Shown here piece after piece: positions 57,718 to 64,000 of a stretch of 64,000 nt of DNA. A model generated the notes under the pieces. It did not search any database. It worked only from the letters and a program-made list of their open reading frames with translations, and was not told the origin of the DNA. This DNA is from Ceratodon purpureus (taxonomy: Eukaryota > Streptophyta > Bryopsida > Pseudoditrichales > Ditrichaceae). The DNA lies in contig CM026424.1 of NCBI GenBank assembly GCA_014871385.1, positions 6,997,320-7,061,319 on the forward strand, given 5' to 3'. Every line of letters begins with the position of its first letter. Position 1 is the stretch's first letter. The translations under genes and the position numbers were made by a program.

Positions 57718-60279
57718 TCAACTTGATGCAAGATGAAGAAGCCCAGATTCCAAGTCTTCCATAGTGATAGTAACAAGCTCATCAGCATCGTGGCAATCCA
57801 GGTCTAGCCTCTCGTCTAGATTCTCCCGAGCGTTCACGAGGAGAGGCCACACCAGACCACCGTTCAGCAAGTGCCGTTGTTTCACCGTTGTTTTAAGCTC
57901 TAATAGCTCTGCAACAGCGTCTACAGTACACTCCTTCGCTAGTTTGAAGCCGTGGATCAAGCTGCCAGCCTTCTGCTCCTCCAGTTTCGTGTGCATGATT
58001 TGTGCGATCTCCTTGCTGGAAAAGTCGTTGAAGTGGAAGAACCGATTCACTCGACGGCAAAATCCTTCATTAGCGCCGAGGACTCGCTGCATCGGCTCGG
58101 GGTAGCCGGCGAAGATGACCACAACTTTGCCGGTATCCATAAACGACATGATTTCCTCGAGCGCTTCAATGCCGTAGTCCTTGTCTGTGCCGCTCTGAAC
58201 GGGCATCAACCGGTACGCTTCATCCACAAAAAGAATTCCACCTTCCGCCTCTTTGATCTGCAGATATGAAACCATATGTTTACAAAAGTAACAAACTGGT
58301 AAGTAAATTTATGAGAAAGGTGAAGCATTGTTTTTAGAGGTGTTTTTCATGACGTGGTTCAAAAAGTAATGAAGTACTGACGTACTGACCTTGATTCTTG
58401 TACGTGGTCCAGTGTGACCGACGAACTCTCCAACCAAGTCTGTTCGTTGAACTTCAACAACTTTGTTCTCTTTCAACACGCCTACCATGTGAAGCAACTC
58501 GGCCAGAAGCCTTGCAATCATTGTCTTCCCTGCCGGTTAAGATCAGTCATGGTTGTGAGGTTCGGATTATGTTTCAAAAACAAATTACACTAGCACAAGA
58601 ACTAGGGTGATGTTGCCGTGGCATGAACTTTATGCTACGCACAGCAAATGACAAAAACGCTTTTAACTGCGAAGACATATCAACGTCTGGAAAAGAAACC
58701 ACAGTGTCATATTATTCACGAACAGTCAGTCACCTGAACCAAAATAGGATCAACACAACTACCTGTTCCTGGGCTTCCGAGGAAAGCCATATGAGGAGGT
58801 CGGCGAGCAGGAACGTCAAGGCCCAGGGCACGCCGTTTCTCATTTAAAACAGTGCCCTTGGCCCATCTCCTGAGCTGCGCTTTAAGTCCCTCCAAGCCCA
58901 CAATGGGCTTCAGTGCCGTCTCTAATGCGGCAATCATAGTGTGTGACTTGCTGCTTTGTTGCTTATCCAAACTGGATTGCAGTAATTCACGAAGCTTTTC
59001 ACTGCTAGGGCTTTTGGGTAAATGGCTCAGGGGTGTCTTCGCCTCCTGCAAAGGACCCCTAATATTATAAAAATCTCCCTAACATACACAATGACCTACC
59101 AAAAAATTCAATGCTACTCTACTAATTGGTGCAATGGAAGAGCTGGGAAGTTGTCTCGTACCGCGTCTTTAGCGCAAACATCAGCGTTTGCTTGTAAAAG
59201 AGCTTCGACGGGTGCTACGGTACCGCCTCGAACAGAGAACCAGACCGCCAAGTGAAGCGGGGTCATGCCATTCTGGTGAGCAAATAATTGGAGCCATTAG
59301 AAATTGTCTCGAAATTCAATTCCTAAGAATAACGGATACGAGCACAAATGACTAAATCAATGGAGGCATTTGAAGAGGAAACAGCTTACTCCTTGTACCC
59401 TAATCAAAACAAAGTTGAAATGCTCACATTAGCCTTGGCTTCCTTGAATGCGTTGTACTTCAATAGAAGCTTCACTGCTTCTGTAGATCCGTTTTTGGCA
59501 GCAAGATGAAGCGGAGTCTCCCCATACTGCACGAAAGGAGAAGCATTGATAAATATTAGGGTTCTCTACACTGCTTCTGGTCTTCTCTACAGTTCGACTG
59601 ATCCAAAATCTAAACATTCAGAATGCTTCGAATAATTAGCCATGATTTCTGCATAGGAATGCAAAGAAGGGGAGGACAGGCAGGGAAGCACAAGATTACC
59701 ATGTTTTTGGCCTCCAATTCGGCCTTCTCTTCTCCTTGCCACTCGAGCAGAAACTTCAAAATCTCTACATGGTTGTTGGCAGCTGCTTTGTGCAGTGGAG
59801 TCTCCGTCATCTACAGATCAGCGGAATATCAAAAATACCATACACATCAAAAATACCTCTCATTGACTGCACATCGACCTCAATTTTCCTCGTTTGACAT
59901 ATTTCGACTTAAACCCAAACGAAACACTCCCCGGTTTAAACCCCCACGTCCACTCTCCTACTCACAACACACAGCTACCCAGTATTCATACTCACAAGTG
60001 GAAGCTCACAATTTTAATCAGACCGGCATTGAAGTGGAGCTCGAGCGAATCAACAACAGGACTTACAATGGGGTTGCGCAGGTTGATAACCGCGCCATTC
60101 TCCTGCAACTTCATCTGCACAACCTTCAAGTTCCCAGTGTATGCCGCATCGTGGATCGAAGGCGGCTTCTTCATCACTTTCCGCCGCTCCGGCTGCTGCT
60201 GAACCTGAGGAGCCTGCAGCTGCTGCAGCTTCTCCTTGTGCAAGTGCGCTTGATCCTCGTGCTCCACCATCTCTTCCAT
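57718..60279 (-). CDS. Ankyrin-repeat AAA ATPase (CbbX-like, At3g24530 type)
   Basis: Seven exons on the minus strand: 60279-60067, 59810-59700, 59526-59428, 59272-59162, 59045-58763, 58529-58390 and 58257-57718, giving 498 aa with phase closing exactly. The start is the first ATG of the frame (MEEMVEHEDQ); a GTG three codons upstream is ignored. After a Gln-rich head come four ankyrin repeats, nearly one per exon (PSIHDAAYTGNLKVVQ, TPLHKAAANNHVEILKFLL, TPLHLAAKNGSTEAVKLLL, TPLHLAVW ... PVEALLQ). The AAA domain of CbbX/CfxQ type follows: GLEGLKAQLRRWAK, Walker A GSPGTGKT at 268-275 split by an intron, VGEFVGHTGP, Walker B ILFVDEA at 327-333, FAGYP sensor 1 region and FCRRVNRFFHF with arginines. 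Bacterial CbbX is a Rubisco activase; the plant protein's role is not settled and no transit peptide is evident here. Length fits the family (~480 aa). Confidence 0.94.
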
Positions 60280-63200
60280 GAGGATCACAGACCAGAGTCA
60301 CCCACTAACTACCTAGTTTCCCCCTCTCCAAGGCAACCCACTCAGAACTCCCGGCAGCGATCCACATGCTACAGGGAGGTCCCATGTCCGTCAACGGATG
60401 ATTCCCTGTGGATGATTCTCAACTGATGATTCTCTGTCAATGATTCTTTGTGGATGAAGCACTGTGGATGATCCTTTCTCGATGACCCTCTGTCAATGAT
60501 TCTTTTTGGATGAAGATCTGTGGATGATCCTTTCTCGATGATCCTTTCTCGATGATCCTTTCTCGATGATCCTTTCTCGATGATCCTTTCTCGATGATCC
60601 TTTCTCGATGATCCTCTCTCGATGATCCTCTCTTAATGACCCTCTCTCGATGACCCTCTCTTCAATGGATGAAACATAGTGCTATATGGCGTCGTAATGG
60701 CATCGTAATGGCATGCTATAAGGAAGGAAATTTTTGGTGTGAATAAGAATTAGTTTGGCACTTGGACTAATCATGTGGATATAGGAACATTCTTCAAAAG
60801 GTTTACTTTGGATCACATTACTTCAAAACAACCACATATATTTACATGATTCTAATCACTATTGTATCCAAAATATGAGGAAACCACACTATTTCGTGTC
60901 AATACTCTACTTTCCTATTTACAGGCTTTAAATTATATTGGCAATTTTTTTCAGGAAGTAATACTATTTGCAATATAATTCTCATTGGGTGTTTCTTGTT
61001 TAGAAATGGGTAGGCATGTGATCGAGAATAATAAAGAAAACGGATATGTGGTCCTTTCTAAATTAGAGTAACATTAATTTAGAGGTTGCACAAGTTAGAG
61101 TAAAGAGGGTGGTGAGACCTTCTCTTTGGTGCCAATTTTGAATTTATTATACAATTATCTGAAATCATTATAGACTATGATTTTAAGATATTCAAATATT
61201 TAATAAAAGTGTAATAATTTTCAGAATTGACAAAGTCACCATACTATTGTTTCATGTGAGTTGTGTCTTTAATGAAAAAATCATGGTAATTTGATTCTTA
61301 TTGAATTTCAAACTTTTAAAAGGAAAATTTAACATACAATTCTGCATTAAACATATAAGAAACATTTACAAATGAAACTCATCAATTTCACTACTTTAAC
61401 TTAAATATAGTTAATTTAAAATTCCTTACTAATATGAAATACCTTTATAAATGCATACAGTTCTTCCCAAAAGCATCGCAAATTAGTACCAGTGTTGTGG
61501 AATCACCAAATACTCGTAACTACTCTAGTACTATAGCAGGTTTGGAAAACAAAAGTAGACTGAATTAATTTTTCAATGTGTTGTTATTTCTGAGCCATTT
61601 AAGGTATTTTTTCTGATTTTGCTAAAAAAATGAAGATTGAGAATGAGAGGCGAACCTTTTTTTAATTTTTAAAAAATATATTCATTTGCTAAATGACGAT
61701 TTGGGCAAGGGCCAATGAGTTTGTGAAACAACGATGATTTTGAGTGAGCAAATTATGCTACGGTAACAGCCATCCACCAAAGCGAAGGAGGAACATGTCG
61801 GTTATGTCACCGTTGGCAGTAACTGCTTAGAACTCCTCTAATGCACCCCTCACAACGCCAGAGTATCACACCGGTATCACGCGGGCACCATCTCAAGATT
61901 ACACTAGTATCACCATGGTATCAAGCAGGTAAACCAAAAGCTAACCTGAGTATCGCCTAGATGTCAATCAAACAGTGCACACATGAACTTCCGCAGACTC
62001 CAGAGAAAACGAGAAACCTCTGGTTTTCGGTTATCCATTCTCCTCCAAACACAACATTGTACAATCACCATCAATTCCTTCCTTCGCATTGTCTCCCTCA
62101 TCGCTTCAATGTCTGAACAACATTCTCTCTTGCGTTCTTTCCCAGTGATGAGTTAATTTGCCCTTCGCGCACAAGGAATCCAAGGCGGTTTCCTATCTGC
62201 ACTTCTCCATAGATATCTATGTGATACTAACTTGGCGATACTGTGCTTATACCCCCACGTGCTTCTCAATTGATATCCCGTAGATAGCCAGGCGATACTA
62301 TGCTTATGCCTAGTTCATACCCGTTAGATACTGAGGCTCTCGTGTTGGGGAATAGACAAGAATGAACCTGTGTCGGCTGCATGTTTGTGTGTTGCCATCG
62401 GTTTGAGAGTTAAAATACTTCCCCCTTGATCAGTCGATTGCGCTCTGTCTGTGAAGCAATTTCTCGGCTGTTGAATTCTGATCGGTAGCAGCGAGTTTCG
62501 GGATTGTTTGCTCTTTCTTCTTGCGGTTGCTATGCGGAATAAGAGTGCTTAGGGCTTTCCTTTTAATGGCATCTGTTCCATAGGTTTGCAGCCATGTAGT
62601 GGAGGTTATGAGATTACTTCAGTTAAGCAAACGGTGACCAGCGGTTGGTTGTCAAGAGTGGAAGAGGAGGCGGCGACAGTGGAAATGACTTTTGCAATCA
62701 GTCTGCATTGGTGATTATGAGCAATTGTGAGCGATTGATGTGATTTTGGACGAAGCATGGCGGGTGTTGTATTGTTGTCGAAGCGGATTCAATTAAGCGG
62801 CGAGAGGTTTAAACTGTTGTAAGCACGGAGAGCGGTATGGAAGGTGATCTCCATTGGCTGCAGCTGTAGGTATCTTCGGTTCACACCTGTTCACTAACGA
62901 AGGAATTCCCCGGGAATACACAAGGCATATGTGAAGTTTTGTGCGGAATTTGGTAGAGTTTTGTAGTTTTAAACCGGAATGTCGTCGGTAGAGCTTTTTG
63001 TTTCGTGCTTTACCAGTTAAGCGGTCAATTTCTGAAGGATTGTCACGAAGCCTCTGTAATTTTCGATTAGTTCTGGAAATTTCTGTAGTCTGCTTTTAAT
63101 GTTCTTCGCATTCGAGTTCTTTAATTTGAGATGTCCAGAAAATTGTATGTGTTACTCGTATCACATCTGAGACAAAAATTAGCTTCAATTTCTTCTTACA

Positions 63201-63425
63201 TGTAACCTGCAGGTACTTTGGTTTTGATTAGGGAGTGCAATGATCAGGATTTCGTCTGGTCTGAGGAGTTAGTTTCTCTGAAAGTACGTATCATAGACAT
63301 CCGCAATTTTCTCTTCGCATTCTTCACGAATACATTCTGCAACTATTCCATTGTGTCTGCCTCGACAACACTCCAATAGCTTCACATCCTCAACATCGCT
63401 GATTCGCATTGTATAATTTGCTGTT
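60280..63425. other. Divergent intergenic region between the AAA and ribokinase genes
   Basis: Left end is the AAA gene leader with the 14-bp minisatellite. 60690-61740 is AT-rich with no gene seen. 61840-61980 and 62220-62340 carry scattered short phrases such as GGTATCAC and GATACT without a clear array. 62400-63425 is more balanced and must hold the ribokinase promoter and 5' leader; a non-coding exon is possible there (GT at about 63281) but not proven. Confidence 0.4.
60523..60662. repeat. 14-bp minisatellite, 10 units
   Basis: Ten units of GATGATCCTTTCTC; the last four vary (CTCTCTC, ACCCTC). Looser relatives extend leftward to about 60400. It starts 244 bp upstream of the ankyrin-AAA start codon. 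Confidence 0.95.
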
Positions 63426-63614
63426 ATGACGATAACCGCACCGTTGGTTGTGGTTGGATCTGTAAACGCTGATATCTACGTGGAAGTTGACAAGCTACCG
63501 AAAGAAGGCGAAACTATTGTGGCCAAAAGTGGTCACACTTTTGCAGGGGGTAAAGGAGCCAATCAAGCGGCCTGTGCTGCTCGTCTCTCATATCCAACTT
63601 ACTTAGTCGGCCAG
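63426..63614 (+). CDS. RBSK: Ribokinase, first coding exon (rest outside window)
   Basis: Start of a PfkB-family ribokinase, which phosphorylates ribose at O5. The exon encodes 63 residues: MTITAPLVVVGSVNADIYVE, then LPKEGETI, AGGKGANQAACAARL (the GGKGANQA sugar-binding signature near residue 39) and YPTYLVGQ, ending at a GT donor at phase 0. The next exon (VGxDxxG...) is not seen in the remaining 386 bases, so intron 1 runs off the edge. The Arabidopsis enzyme has a chloroplast transit peptide; this start leaves none, so either the moss enzyme is cytosolic or an upstream exon adds one. No in-frame coding sequence upstream was found. Confidence 0.92.
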
Positions 63615-64000
63615 GTATTGATTCCCATTCCTGAAAGAATATCCATTACATCGATTAATTTCTGAATTAGAGTAATTACAGATACTTCTTTGCTTCGTTG
63701 TGATGACCAAATGCTACGACGTCGGCTTGCTTGTGAAACATACTGAATGCTTATTGAATAATCGTGATCATGTAGATTACAAAATTCATAGTATGTATGT
63801 TGATCGCTTGCTGAATTTTCTTGTAATTATAGCTCTGCAGGGACCTTCTACATTGTTGCATCTCCTGTGTAAGAGAAGTAAAACCTGACATATTTAGAAC
63901 TCAAACCATTTGATGCCATATGCAAGGCACAAAAATTAGGAATAAAGAAGTTACGTTGTTGTGACACGGAAACCCGAACTTTAGCAAGTTTCTGAATGTG
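63615..64000 (+). other. Ribokinase intron 1 (partial)
   Basis: Follows the GT donor at 63615. It contains no recognisable second ribokinase exon; the 62-codon frame at 63700-63888 has no PfkB motif. Confidence 0.6.

Noticed and set aside
59623-60426. 267-codon plus-strand open frame
   Set aside because: Antisense to the ankyrin-AAA gene exons 1-2, with Leu/His-rich composition and no domain.

Overview
The window is plant nuclear DNA, most likely from a moss of the Physcomitrium (Physcomitrella) type. The evidence is GT-AG intron-rich genes with short exons, strictly plant families (thylakoid bestrophin-type chloride channel, LIMR/LMBR1 protein, STICHEL-type domain, membrane-anchored bZIP17/28-like factor, Gnk2 domain), AT-rich repeat-filled intergenic DNA, and a broken hAT-like transposon whose wording I recall from moss repeat proteins. 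The species call is inference; no search was possible.

Layout. 1-2093 (-): 5' part of an LRR receptor gene that runs off the left edge. 3306-12295 (-): two intron-bearing but broken gene fragments in the same direction, a GCN1/ILITYHIA fragment followed by a callose synthase fragment. 12.3-19.9 kb: AT-rich gene desert with a thrice-repeated block, a 47-nt T tract, an organelle-type group II intron domain V and a 24-bp minisatellite. 19924-20925 (-): small secreted Gnk2/DUF26-like protein. 21765-24158 (+): bestrophin-like chloride channel (VCCN1 type), with a 26-bp minisatellite in intron 3. 26559-31039 (+): LIMR/LMBR1-like membrane protein with 14 exons. 31-35.3 kb: intergenic DNA with a MITE-like element and a stray copy of LIMR exon 8. 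35297-39933 (+): acidic protein carrying only the C-terminal STICHEL-type domain. 41010-45298 (-): membrane-anchored bZIP. 46.2-50.4 kb: a base-skew switch, a 312-bp MITE with a perfect 8-bp target duplication, and a broken hAT-like (ZNF862/DUF4371 type) transposon. 54388-56182 (+): ENTH/epsin-like protein. 57104-57620 (+): broken CUE-domain gene copy. 57718-60279 (-): ankyrin-AAA ATPase. 63426 to the right edge (+): first coding exon of a ribokinase.

The intact genes are ordinary eukaryotic housekeeping, signalling and trafficking genes with no operon logic. Every multi-exon model given was joined by hand with GT-AG sites, and the reading phase closes exactly across all exons. The most unusual items are the tandem GCN1 plus callose synthase relic, the STICHEL C-terminal domain without its AAA/DnaX part, the group II intron domain V in nuclear DNA, and the single-exon copy of the LIMR gene about 5 kb from its source.
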